Shown piece by piece: positions 16,308 through 23,671 of a stretch of DNA of 64,000 bases. Numbering within the stretch: the first letter of the stretch is position 1; each line of letters opens with the position of its first letter. The DNA is from JAVJSU01 sp040219275. GTDB taxonomy: Bacteria > Chloroflexota > Anaerolineae > Aggregatilineales > Phototrophicaceae. The stretch lies in NCBI GenBank assembly GCA_040219275.1, contig JAVJSU010000024.1:209694-273693 (forward strand), in the 5' to 3' direction. Below the pieces are notes generated by a model. It was not told the DNA's origin. It saw nothing but the letters and a program-made list of their open reading frames with translations, and ran no database searches. Made by a program: the position numbers and the translations under genes.

Positions 16308-17375
16308 ATGAAGTTGGATAGTTTTGATTATGAACTACCGGAGTCTTTTATTGCACAGGAGCCGGTAGAACCCCGTGACACTTCAAAATTGATGGTGCTT
16401 GACCGGGTATCACAAATGATTGAGCATCGCCATTTTCGCGATATTGTTGATTATCTTGACCCCGGCGATGTGTTAGTGATGAACACCACGCGGGTCATTC
16501 CGGCGAGGATTCCGGCGTTTAAGTCGGATACTCGTGGCAAATTAGAGATTTTGTTGCTCCGCAAACTCGATGAATTTCATTGGCGGGTGCTAATAGGTGG
16601 AAAGCGGGCGAACGTAGGTACGAAAATTGCTTTTGAAGGGAGCGATTTAGAGGCTGAAGTTACAGAAGTACTTGAGGCGGCGGAGCGTATTGTTCGTTTT
16701 AATCGCGAGGTGAGCAATGAATTAGATGCACTTGGCGAAATGCCCTTACCACCGTATATCCATCACCGGCTTGAAGATGGCGAACGTTACCAGACAATTT
16801 ATAGTCGACAAGAGGGTTCAGCCGCCGCACCAACAGCGGGCTTGCACTTCACCCCTGAGCTATTTCTTGCATTACGAGAAAAAGGCGTGCAATTCGCCTA
16901 TTGTGTGTTGCATATTGGTTTGGATACATTTCAGCCGGTCAAGGTGGATGATATACAGAATCATAAAATCCATAGTGAGTGGGCAATTCTGACGGCGGAG
17001 AATGCGAGTATCATCAATCAAGCGAAACTGGCTGGAAAAAAGGTGATCGCTGTTGGCACGACCACCACACGCACGCTAGAAAGCGCGGCGATACTCAGTG
17101 CTGGCGGTGACCCCGAACATCCCGAAGCCATTGGCGATATTTGTGCATGGCGACCTGTGATTGCGTTTGAGAAAGATACGCGTTTATTTATCTATCCTGG
17201 TTATCAGTGGCGTGTTGTGGATGCGATGATTACAAATTTTCATCTACCGAAGTCCACATTATTAATGATGATAAGCTCGTTTGCGGGTAGGGAATTCGTG
17301 TTGAAGGCCTATGAAATGGCAAAAGATCATCAATATCGCTTCTTTTCTTTCGGCGATGCGATGTTGATTAAGTAG
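16308..17375 (+). CDS. queA: S-adenosylmethionine:tRNA ribosyltransferase-isomerase
   Basis: A 355-residue QueA, the enzyme that transfers and isomerises the ribosyl part of SAM onto 7-aminomethyl-7-deazaguanine in tRNA to make epoxyqueuosine. Family blocks seen: DYELPESFIAQEPVEPRDTSKLMV near the N-terminus, GDVLVMNTTRVIPAR, the YQTIYSRQEGSAAAPTAGLHFT motif and the C-terminal ITNFHLPKSTLLMM. Length is normal for the family. I chose ATG 16308 because GAGGA lies eight bases upstream and the protein then begins MKLDSFDYELP as usual. The longer frame from 16275 adds 11 unrelated residues. It is followed by the rplU promoter. Confidence 0.95.
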   Translation: MKLDSFDYELPESFIAQEPVEPRDTSKLMVLDRVSQMIEHRHFRDIVDYLDPGDVLVMNTTRVIPARIPAFKSDTRGKLEILLLRKLDEFHWRVLIGGKRANVGTKIAFEGSDLEAEVTEVLEAAERIVRFNREVSNELDALGEMPLPPYIHHRLEDGERYQTIYSRQEGSAAAPTAGLHFTPELFLALREKGVQFAYCVLHIGLDTFQPVKVDDIQNHKIHSEWAILTAENASIINQAKLAGKKVIAVGTTTTRTLESAAILSAGGDPEHPEAIGDICAWRPVIAFEKDTRLFIYPGYQWRVVDAMITNFHLPKSTLLMMISSFAGREFVLKAYEMAKDHQYRFFSFGDAMLIK

Positions 17376-17402
17376 ACTTCACGTTTTTTTGACGATTTGA
17401 CG

Positions 17403-17432
17403 TTGACTTCTATATGTCTGCTCGCCTATAAT
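17403..17432 (+). promoter_or_regulatory. Sigma70-type promoter for rplU-rpmA
   Basis: TTGACT (17403-17408) and TATAAT (17427-17432) are separated by 18 bases, which is close to the housekeeping consensus. The predicted transcription start near 17439 leaves an untranslated leader of about 125 bases before the L21 start at 17566. A short terminator-like hairpin lies immediately inside that leader. Confidence 0.75.
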
Positions 17433-17446
17433 GACAGACCATAACG

Positions 17447-17465
17447 ACCCCATTGGGGTTTTTCT
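17447..17465 (+). terminator. Short hairpin with T-run in the rplU leader
   Basis: ACCCC-ATT-GGGGT forms a perfect 5-base stem with a 3-base loop followed directly by a run of T. It lies after the rplU promoter and before the gene. It could therefore end read-through from queA, or act as an early attenuator on the rplU transcript. The stem is short, so strength is uncertain. Confidence 0.5.
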
Positions 17466-17565
17466 ATGTTTATTGATCGCTAGGCAATTCTGCCAATTTT
17501 CCCCGTTTGCTGTGTCTTAAAGCGGCGACAGCGGCGGTGGTAAGCGAAGATTGGAGCAAAAAATC

Positions 17566-17883
17566 GTGTATGCAGTAATTCGTACAGGCGGTCGTCAGTA
17601 TCGTGTTGAAGCAGGTCAGCATCTAGATGTTGATCGCATGAAAGACAACGAAGTTGACGATAGTATTGAGTTGACGGACGTTTTGATGATTGGTGATGGT
17701 GATAATACACTCATCGGTCAGCCAAATGTTGATGGTGCAATTGTGAAGGCAACGGTTGTAAAACAATTTCGTGCAAAGAAAGTGATTGTTTTCAAATATC
17801 GCCAGCGCACTAATTTCCGTCGTAAACGTGGGCATCGTCAATATTATACGCGTTTGCGTATCGACGATATTTCCGTCAATTAA
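17566..17883 (+). CDS. rplU: Ribosomal protein bL21
   Basis: A 105-residue L21 of the large ribosomal subunit, beginning MYAVIRTGGRQYRVEAGQ as is typical. It ends with the RNA-binding KYRQRTNFRRKRGHRQYYT region and the terminal LRIDDI. The frame is open from TTG 17551, but GTG 17566 has GGAG nine bases upstream and gives the normal N-terminus, so I use it. It is followed after 31 bases by rpmA, the universal neighbour. Confidence 0.96.
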   Translation: MYAVIRTGGRQYRVEAGQHLDVDRMKDNEVDDSIELTDVLMIGDGDNTLIGQPNVDGAIVKATVVKQFRAKKVIVFKYRQRTNFRRKRGHRQYYTRLRIDDISVN

Positions 17884-17914
17884 GCAATTAGTGAAGTGAA
17901 AGGACTGCTGAACA

Positions 17915-18199
17915 ATGGCACATAAAAAAGGCGCTGGTTCTAGTAAAAACGGACGCGACAGTAATGCAAAACGTTTAGGCGTTAAAAAATTTGGTGGTGA
18001 GTACGTAATCCCCGGCAACATCATTGTGCGTCAGCGTGGTACTCACTTCCGCGTCGGAAATAATGTCGGCATCGGTCGTGATCATACAATTTTTGCAACG
18101 ATTGAAGGCTACGTGGTCTTCGAGCGTTTGCGTGGGCGTGATGGTCAGAAGCAGATTAGCGTTTATGCTGAACTGCCGGAAACTGCCGCGGCTGACTAG
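17915..18199 (+). CDS. rpmA: Ribosomal protein bL27
   Basis: A 94-residue L27, which lies at the peptidyl-transferase centre. It begins MAHKKGAGSSKNGRDSNAKR and contains the KFGGEYVIPGNIIVRQRGT core and the GRDHTIFA motif. No N-terminal cleavage extension of the Firmicutes type is present, so the N-terminus is ready to act after Met removal. AAAGGA lies just upstream. The L31 gene follows 88 bases later on the same strand. Confidence 0.97.
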   Translation: MAHKKGAGSSKNGRDSNAKRLGVKKFGGEYVIPGNIIVRQRGTHFRVGNNVGIGRDHTIFATIEGYVVFERLRGRDGQKQISVYAELPETAAAD

Positions 18200-18287
18200 C
18201 GTTATAAAACCCTATTTTTATTACTTCACGCCACCCCGCCAAAATCTTGAGACGCGGGAGCCGTGTAGTGAACAAGGAGACTTAAAG

Positions 18288-18749
18288 ATGAAAGAAGGAA
18301 TTCACCCGGCGTGGTTTCATGAAGCGACGGTTGTCTGTGCGTGTGGCAATACCTGGAAAACAGGTGCGACACAAGAAGAGATCCGTACGGATATTTGCTC
18401 GGCTTGCCATCCGTTTTATACCGGTGAACAGCGTATCGTTGATACCGAAGGTCAGGTTGACCGCTTCCTGAAACGTTTGCAATCGCGTGATCGCATTCGT
18501 GACGAAGCAGATGCTCGTGAAGCATCAAAAACCCCTTCAGACCTCCCGCTTGCGGAGCTTGAATTGACAAAGCGCGCGCTAACGACCCTCGAAGAACATG
18601 GTGTGATCACCGTTCAAGATTACTTCGATAAAATGGCTGATGGTGGCGAAGAAGGATTTCTGGAATTGGCGGGAATTGGTCGTAAGATCCTTGCTGATTT
18701 AAAGAAAACTCTCCGTGCACGCGGTTACGAGATCGCAGAATCCGAATAA
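18288..18749 (+). CDS. rpmE: Ribosomal protein bL31 with RNA-polymerase-alpha-CTD-like C-terminal domain
   Basis: A 153-residue protein, about twice the usual length of L31. Residues 1-66 are a normal zinc-binding L31: MKEGIHPAWF start, Cys17, Cys19, Cys37 and Cys40, then HPFYTGEQR and GQVDRFLKR. After a charged linker (67-85), residues 86-148 form an extra domain. Its pattern is LPLAELELTKRALTTLEEHG, then TVQDYF, then LAGIGRKILADL and LRARGYEI. This matches the helix-hairpin-helix fold of the RNA polymerase alpha C-terminal domain (L-x-x-L-x-L-S/T-x-R, then G-I-x-T-V, then G-x-G-x-K). ATG 18288 has AAGGAG eight bases upstream. The longer open frame starting inside rpmA is not real. Confidence 0.9.
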   Translation: MKEGIHPAWFHEATVVCACGNTWKTGATQEEIRTDICSACHPFYTGEQRIVDTEGQVDRFLKRLQSRDRIRDEADAREASKTPSDLPLAELELTKRALTTLEEHGVITVQDYFDKMADGGEEGFLELAGIGRKILADLKKTLRARGYEIAESE

Positions 18750-18773
18750 ATCGGACGAATATTTCATATTTTT

Positions 18774-18814
18774 ACAGGCAGTCTTGCTTAAGTGAGACTG
18801 CCTGTATTATTTTC
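18774..18814 (+). terminator. Intrinsic terminator after the L31 gene
   Basis: ACAGGCAGTCT pairs perfectly with AGACTGCCTGT (11 bases, loop of 10), followed by the T-rich ATTATTTTC. It closes the rplU-rpmA-rpmE unit and separates it from tdk. Confidence 0.85.
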
Positions 18815-18858
18815 TGGAAAAAGTTGTTTTTGGGTTAGTAAGTGAGGGAGTACGTAAA

Positions 18859-19458
18859 ATGCGGCATCATAGCGGACGCATTGAGGTCATCTGTGGAAGT
18901 ATGTTTTGTGGCAAAACTGAAGAACTGATTCGACGTGTTCGTCGTGCGGTGATTGCCAAGCAGAAGATTCAGGTCTTTAAGCCAAGTATTGATGATCGCT
19001 ACAGCTTACAGCATGTAACGAGCCATAATGGACAGAATGTTGAGGCAGTATCTGTCGAATCAAGCGCGAAAATCCTGAACAAATTGTCGCCTGATACGAC
19101 CGTTGTAGCCATTGATGAAGCGCAATTTTTTGATGCGGGTGTCTGTGAAATCGTTGAGGAGCTGGCTAATCGGGGAATTCGGGTCATCGTAGCGGGCTTA
19201 GATTTGGATTTTAGGGGAGAGCCATTTGGGTCTATGCCAGGCTTGCTATGCAGTGCGGAAGATGTGACGAAATTACATGCGATCTGTGTTGAATGTGGCG
19301 AAGAGGCAAGCCGGACTCAACGGTTGGTTAACGGGTATCCTGCAAAGTACGATGATCCGATTATTATGGTAGGTGCTAAAGAGGCATACGAGGCGCGTTG
19401 TAGAGATCATCACTATGTACCGCGTGAGGAAAAAGAAACTAATCTAGCGGCAAAGTAA
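18859..19458 (+). CDS. tdk: Thymidine kinase (TK1 type)
   Basis: A 199-residue thymidine kinase that phosphorylates thymidine in the salvage pathway. Seen: P-loop GSMFCGKTEEL (about residues 13-23), Walker B VVAIDEAQFFD, the lid/substrate block GLDLDFRGEPFG, and zinc ligands in CVECGEEA and the late YEARCRDHH. Length fits the family. It begins with ATG 18859 after a GAGGGAG stretch. It lies beyond the L31 terminator, so it probably has its own promoter, which I could not pin down. Confidence 0.95.
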   Translation: MRHHSGRIEVICGSMFCGKTEELIRRVRRAVIAKQKIQVFKPSIDDRYSLQHVTSHNGQNVEAVSVESSAKILNKLSPDTTVVAIDEAQFFDAGVCEIVEELANRGIRVIVAGLDLDFRGEPFGSMPGLLCSAEDVTKLHAICVECGEEASRTQRLVNGYPAKYDDPIIMVGAKEAYEARCRDHHYVPREEKETNLAAK

Positions 19459-19549
19459 ATTTGTTGTTAAAATTACTTTGCATCGCTAAGTAACTGGCAT
19501 ACGTATTTTGTGTTATGTTAGTTAAAGAAAGAGTGAAAGGTCAAGTGTT

Positions 19550-20713
19550 ATGGGCGTATCGGCGGCTCCGTTACCCGGTACAACGCAGACAACAACCGGA
19601 ACAAAGTCTGAGTTTTGGTTGCGTGATCGGCGTTGGGATTTATTGTTTATTACATTCAGCGTCATTGTTGTGCCGCTACCATATTTTGTTTATCTCTTGT
19701 GTGTGCGGTTTGGAATGGATGAAGACGTTAGCCGTAACGCGGTCAATGGCTTTGTGGCTGTTGCTGTAGGCGGACCACATATGATGTCTACCTTCCTCCG
19801 TACGGGCTTGGATGAAGGCTTCAAGACGCGTTATCCTATGTTATTGCGCTCGTCCATCATAATCCCGATTGTCGTTGTGTCTTTAGCATTCTTAAACCTT
19901 ACGCTTCTGTTGACGGTGTTTTTCTTCTGGGCATCGCTTCATGTGTTGCATCAAGTGACTTATATTGTGGAATTATATAACCACAAAGAACATCATCATA
20001 TCCGGCAGGGGAGTGCGGTGAGCTTGCAAGCACGCGCCATTGATTACGCGGTGATCCTGACGTGCTTGTTCCCATTAGCGGCGTTCAAAATTAGCCGTGG
20101 ATCATTTGATGTGGGTGTAAATGACCTCACATCGGTCATTCCGGGCGTATTCCAGCAGACGTGGTTTTTTGTGATGATGTCCGTGATTTTCTTCTCGGCA
20201 TTAAGCGCCTATATCTGGAAAACGGTGCAGGAATATCGTGGTGGGTATATCAATTGGCCCAAGACGGTATTTATTTCATTCACCGTAATCGTAGCTTTCA
20301 CAATGCCTGCCTTGCCAAATCTTGATACGGCGTTTCAGGGCTTGAACACATGGCATTCATTCCAGTATCTTGCCATCACGTTTTATATCATCAAGATCAA
20401 ACAGCAATACGGAAATCTTGAATCAAGTGCGCCTCTAGTTGCCCGGTTTAGTCAGGGTAAGGATTCGCGCGGGTTATATATGTTAAGCGCGATTATGCTT
20501 CTCGGCTCTTTGGCTGTGTTTGCCGTGGTTTATGCAATCGCACATATCATCACTCCAGGTACGATTGATGCGACTGATCCGCGCGCATTATCTAATTGGC
20601 GCTTCGATGTTGCCTATTACACATCGATTCTATCGTTCCTGTGGATTCATTATTATCACGATCATTTCCTATTTACGGATTTTGAAGCTCTCGACGACGC
20701 AAAATATAGCTAA
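19550..20713 (+). CDS. Polytopic membrane protein with conserved-looking histidine motifs
   Basis: A 387-residue protein with about nine hydrophobic segments. Histidines cluster at membrane edges: GGPHMMSTF (about residue 81), LHVLHQV (about 130), the EHHHI loop (about 150), WHSFQYL (about 267) and the C-terminal HYYHDHFLF (about 364-372). Such a pattern suggests a di-metal membrane enzyme, in the style of desaturases or Brp/Blh-like dioxygenases, but I do not recognise a family. The first 20 residues are a Thr/Pro-rich cytoplasmic tail. AAAGG lies upstream of ATG 19550. It is monocistronic, ending at a strong bidirectional terminator shared with ruvB. Confidence 0.7.
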   Translation: MGVSAAPLPGTTQTTTGTKSEFWLRDRRWDLLFITFSVIVVPLPYFVYLLCVRFGMDEDVSRNAVNGFVAVAVGGPHMMSTFLRTGLDEGFKTRYPMLLRSSIIIPIVVVSLAFLNLTLLLTVFFFWASLHVLHQVTYIVELYNHKEHHHIRQGSAVSLQARAIDYAVILTCLFPLAAFKISRGSFDVGVNDLTSVIPGVFQQTWFFVMMSVIFFSALSAYIWKTVQEYRGGYINWPKTVFISFTVIVAFTMPALPNLDTAFQGLNTWHSFQYLAITFYIIKIKQQYGNLESSAPLVARFSQGKDSRGLYMLSAIMLLGSLAVFAVVYAIAHIITPGTIDATDPRALSNWRFDVAYYTSILSFLWIHYYHDHFLFTDFEALDDAKYS

Positions 20714-20760
20714 TCAGCTAGCCGTTCGTGATTGATGATGTGAAAAATTCAATGAAATTA

Positions 20761-20795
20761 AAAAGTGGACTTTAGCTTATCTAAAGTCCACTTTT
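20761..20795. terminator. Bidirectional intrinsic terminator
   Basis: AAAAGTGGACTTTAG and CTAAAGTCCACTTTT pair perfectly over 15 bases around the 5-base loop CTTAT, with A- and T-runs at the outer ends. It sits between the convergent membrane-protein gene and ruvB and can serve both strands. Confidence 0.93.
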
Positions 20796-20797
20796 AT

Positions 20798-21844
20798 TTA
20801 GAAGAGATTTGGCTGGTCTGAGTCGGTGTTTTCTCTGTAATCGCGTGTTACGTAGGGGATACCGAGGTGTTCATAGGCGTGCGGTGTGGTTACGCGTCCC
20901 CGTGGGGTACGATCAATAAATCCTAGCTGTAACAAATACGGCTCGTAAACATCCATAATGGTGGCACTGTCTTCACTAATTGCCGCTCCGATAGTATCTA
21001 AACCGACCGGTCCACCATCAAATTTCTCGATAATCGTTCGCAATATGCGACGATCCACATCATCCAAACCAAGATGGTCAATTTCCATAAGTTCCAGAGC
21101 ATCGCCGGAAACTGCGCCGGTAATGATGCCATTGGCACGCGTTTCTGCATAATCGCGCACACGTCGTAATAAACGTAATCCTACTCGTGGCGTACCTCTT
21201 GAACGCCGTGCGATTTCCTGCGTGCCTTCCTGCTTTATTTCCACATTCAGCATACTGGCGGCGCGTGTGATGATGTACTCCATTGCTTGCTGGTCGTAAT
21301 AATCGAGCCGAAAACGTGCGCCAAAGCGATCCCGCAAGGGTCCAGCAAGCAATGATAGCCTTGTTGTGGCACCAATCACAGTAAAACGGGGCAAGTTTAA
21401 ACGGACGTTTTTCGCCGCTGGTCCTTTGCCGATGACAATATCAAGCACAAAGTCTTCCATCGCAGGATAGAGGATTTCCTCTACGGCACGCCCAAGACGA
21501 TGAACTTCGTCGATAAACAAAATATCGTTCTTTTTGAGATGTGTCAGAATTGCCGCAAGATCACCGGCACGCTCAATTGAAGGTCCGGCTGTGATGCGAA
21601 TATTGGTATTCATTTCATTGGCGATAACGTGGGCAAGTGAGGTTTTTCCTAGTCCCGGTGGACCATAAAACAAAATATGGTCTACAGGTTCTTCACGCCC
21701 CTGTGCGGCATCAATGATGATTTTTAAGTTTTCTCGTACGCGATCTTGCCCGACGATGTCCTTTAAGAGTTTGGGGCGCAGGGCAATATTATCGCGTTCG
21801 TTGCGTTGTGAGTTGCCGCCAACCATGCGTCCATCATCGGACAT
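20798..21844 (-). CDS. ruvB: Holliday junction branch-migration ATPase RuvB
   Basis: A 348-residue RuvB, the hexameric AAA+ motor that drives branch migration with RuvA. Motifs: LRPKLLKDIVGQDRV near the N-terminus, Walker A GPPGLGKT, Walker B ILFIDEVHRL, sensor IGATTRLSLLAGPLRDRFG, and the C-terminal winged-helix block PYLLQLGFIDRTPRGR. The frame is open up to 21922. ATG 21844 has AGGAG eight bases upstream and gives a normal-length protein. No ruvA or ruvC lies nearby. Confidence 0.95.
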   Translation of the reverse strand: MSDDGRMVGGNSQRNERDNIALRPKLLKDIVGQDRVRENLKIIIDAAQGREEPVDHILFYGPPGLGKTSLAHVIANEMNTNIRITAGPSIERAGDLAAILTHLKKNDILFIDEVHRLGRAVEEILYPAMEDFVLDIVIGKGPAAKNVRLNLPRFTVIGATTRLSLLAGPLRDRFGARFRLDYYDQQAMEYIITRAASMLNVEIKQEGTQEIARRSRGTPRVGLRLLRRVRDYAETRANGIITGAVSGDALELMEIDHLGLDDVDRRILRTIIEKFDGGPVGLDTIGAAISEDSATIMDVYEPYLLQLGFIDRTPRGRVTTPHAYEHLGIPYVTRDYRENTDSDQPNLF

Positions 21845-21875
21845 ACATGCTTCTCCTACGTTGATAATATGTTCT

Positions 21876-21903
21876 AGTATAGCGTTAAACCCCTTGTGTG
21901 CAA
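21876..21903 (-). promoter_or_regulatory. Sigma70-type promoter for ruvB
   Basis: On the minus strand, TTGCAC (21903-21898) and TATACT (21881-21876) are separated by 16 bases. This gives a leader of roughly 25 bases before ATG 21844. It lies back to back with the upp promoter. Confidence 0.65.
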
Positions 21904-21911
21904 TCCTTGCT

Positions 21912-21940
21912 TTGACACACACGATGGGAGCGCGTAAAAT
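21912..21940 (+). promoter_or_regulatory. Sigma70-type promoter for upp
   Basis: TTGACA (21912-21917), a 17-base spacer and TAAAAT (21935-21940) make a near-consensus promoter about 25 bases ahead of the upp start. CAGGAGG precedes the start codon at a suitable distance. Confidence 0.75.
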
Positions 21941-21970
21941 GCAGTTTGCGAAGCTCAGGAGGAACTCCCT

Positions 21971-22594
21971 ATGTCACTGGTTCACATTTCACAACACCCG
22001 CTCGTCAAACATAAATTGACCTTACTCAGGGATACAAAAACCAATCATCGTGCATTTCGTGAACTGGTTTATGAGTTGGCATTGCTTTTGTGTTATGAGG
22101 CAACACAGGACTTACAACTGGTTGATAAGACTGTTACAACACCAATGGGCGAGGCGGCAGGGCATGAAGCGGCGGAGACGATTGGCTTGGTGCCTGTTTT
22201 GCGTGCTGGGTTGGGATTGGTAGACGGTATGCTTGAATTATTGCCAAATGTACAGGTCTGGCATATCGGTTTGTATCGTGATGAAGAAACACTACGCCCT
22301 GTAGAGTATTACAATAAACTACCTACCGATCCCACTGTGCAAGTTTGTCTAGTTCTTGATCCGATGCTAGCTACGGGTGGTTCAGCGGTAGCGACAATTG
22401 ACATTTTGAAGCGATGGGGTGCAAAGCGCATCAAATATGTTGGTTTGCTTGCCGCGCCGGAAGGGGTAGCCCGTTTAAGTGAGGCGCATCCTGATGTGCC
22501 TATTCATGTGGCGGCAGTGGATGAAAAGCTGAACGATATTGGCTTTATTGTCCCCGGACTGGGTGATGCTGGTGATCGTCAATTTGGAACGTAA
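21971..22594 (+). CDS. upp: Uracil phosphoribosyltransferase
   Basis: A 207-residue UPRT, converting uracil and PRPP to UMP in pyrimidine salvage. Seen: the N-terminal HPLVKHKLTLLRD, VPVLRAGLGLVDGM, the PRPP-binding LVLDPMLATGGSA (about residues 128-141) and the uracil-binding C-terminal GFIVPGLGDAGDR. Length is standard. The next gene starts 6 bases after the stop and may be co-transcribed. Confidence 0.96.
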   Translation: MSLVHISQHPLVKHKLTLLRDTKTNHRAFRELVYELALLLCYEATQDLQLVDKTVTTPMGEAAGHEAAETIGLVPVLRAGLGLVDGMLELLPNVQVWHIGLYRDEETLRPVEYYNKLPTDPTVQVCLVLDPMLATGGSAVATIDILKRWGAKRIKYVGLLAAPEGVARLSEAHPDVPIHVAAVDEKLNDIGFIVPGLGDAGDRQFGT

Positions 22595-22600
22595 ATTTTA

Positions 22601-23671
22601 ATGTCGATTGTTGACCTCAGTGCGTTTCTGATTGTATTTATTCTATCTTTCAGTCTTACAATACTTTTTACGCCGCTTATGATACAGATTGGTAAGCGGT
22701 ACCGCATCGTTTCTCGTGTTGGTGGAAGGCGTGTTAGTCAGGGTGATGTTAATCAGGTCTCAAAATTAGGCGGGGTTGCCGTTTACTTGGGGTTCACCGT
22801 TACCATTATCGTGGCGCAATATTTAAACGTCCCGCGTTTTGATTCCTCTGAAGTTATCCGGCTTTCCGGTTTAATCATTGGCGGCACGTTTATCATTATC
22901 GTGGGCGTGTTAGACGACATCTATGAGCTAAATGCCGTTACATTGGGCATTTGCCAGATTATTGCCGCAGGGATCGCCATTGTTTTTCAGATATTCATTG
23001 AATATGTAAACAACCCATTGACTGGACAACAAACCGATCCATGGGCATATGTCATCACTGTCGTTCTTAGCATGTTCTGGTTCGGATTGATGATGAATAC
23101 TGTTAACTTTATGGACGGTCTTGACGGATTAGTTGCGGGCGTTGCGTTTATTGCCGGCGCGATGTTATTTATCAATGGTGTGTTTAAATTGAATCCGCCC
23201 CAGATCAGCGTGAGCCTGCTTCCATTGGCGTTGATGGGAACTTCCGCGGGATTTTTGATGTTCAACTTCTTTCCGGCACGGATATTTTTGGGCGGCGGGG
23301 CGATTTATCTCGGCTATATTTTAGGGACGTTGAGCGTCATCGGCGGCGCGAAAATGGCAACGATTTTGCTCGTGATGGGATTGCCTCTGATGGATCTCGC
23401 CTGGCAGGTTGTGCGCCGTATGAGCGAGGGGCGCAATCCGATGCATGGGGATCGGGGGCATTTGCATTTTCGATTACAGGATGCAGGCTATTCGCAACGT
23501 CAGATTGTAATCGTTTATTATTTTTTCTGTGCGTTCTTCGGTGTGTTGACTTTGGTCCTTACCAGTCAATTGTTTAAGTTTATCGCCTTTGGCGTGATGT
23601 TGTTATTAATTTTAGGCGCATTCTTGTGGCTTATGCGTCTCAATCAAGCAGGATCTTCAAAGTCTTCGTAG
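22601..23671 (+). CDS. Polyprenyl-phosphate glycosyl-1-phosphate transferase (WecA/MraY family)
   Basis: A 356-residue integral membrane protein with about ten helices. It has the family's three signature regions: VGVLDDIYEL (the paired aspartates), NTVNFMDGLDGLVAG, and HGDRGHLHFRLQDAGYS with the H-x-H cytoplasmic motif. This histidine motif and the extended C-terminus fit WecA/TagO-type enzymes, which load GlcNAc-1-P or a similar sugar onto undecaprenyl phosphate, better than MraY. It may start the lipid-linked glycan used by the surface-polysaccharide genes at 51-59 kb. Its 3' end overlaps the convergent next gene by 28 bases. Confidence 0.88.
   Translation: MSIVDLSAFLIVFILSFSLTILFTPLMIQIGKRYRIVSRVGGRRVSQGDVNQVSKLGGVAVYLGFTVTIIVAQYLNVPRFDSSEVIRLSGLIIGGTFIIIVGVLDDIYELNAVTLGICQIIAAGIAIVFQIFIEYVNNPLTGQQTDPWAYVITVVLSMFWFGLMMNTVNFMDGLDGLVAGVAFIAGAMLFINGVFKLNPPQISVSLLPLALMGTSAGFLMFNFFPARIFLGGGAIYLGYILGTLSVIGGAKMATILLVMGLPLMDLAWQVVRRMSEGRNPMHGDRGHLHFRLQDAGYSQRQIVIVYYFFCAFFGVLTLVLTSQLFKFIAFGVMLLLILGAFLWLMRLNQAGSSKSS

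Noticed and set aside
17376..17565. A small RNA or tRNA gene in the queA-rplU gap
   Set aside because: No cloverleaf or CCA end could be found; the features there are explained by a promoter, a short hairpin and the rplU leader.
18024..18287. Upstream extension of the L31 frame starting inside rpmA
   Set aside because: It would overlap most of rpmA in another frame. ATG 18288 has a strong ribosome binding site and gives the normal L31 N-terminus.
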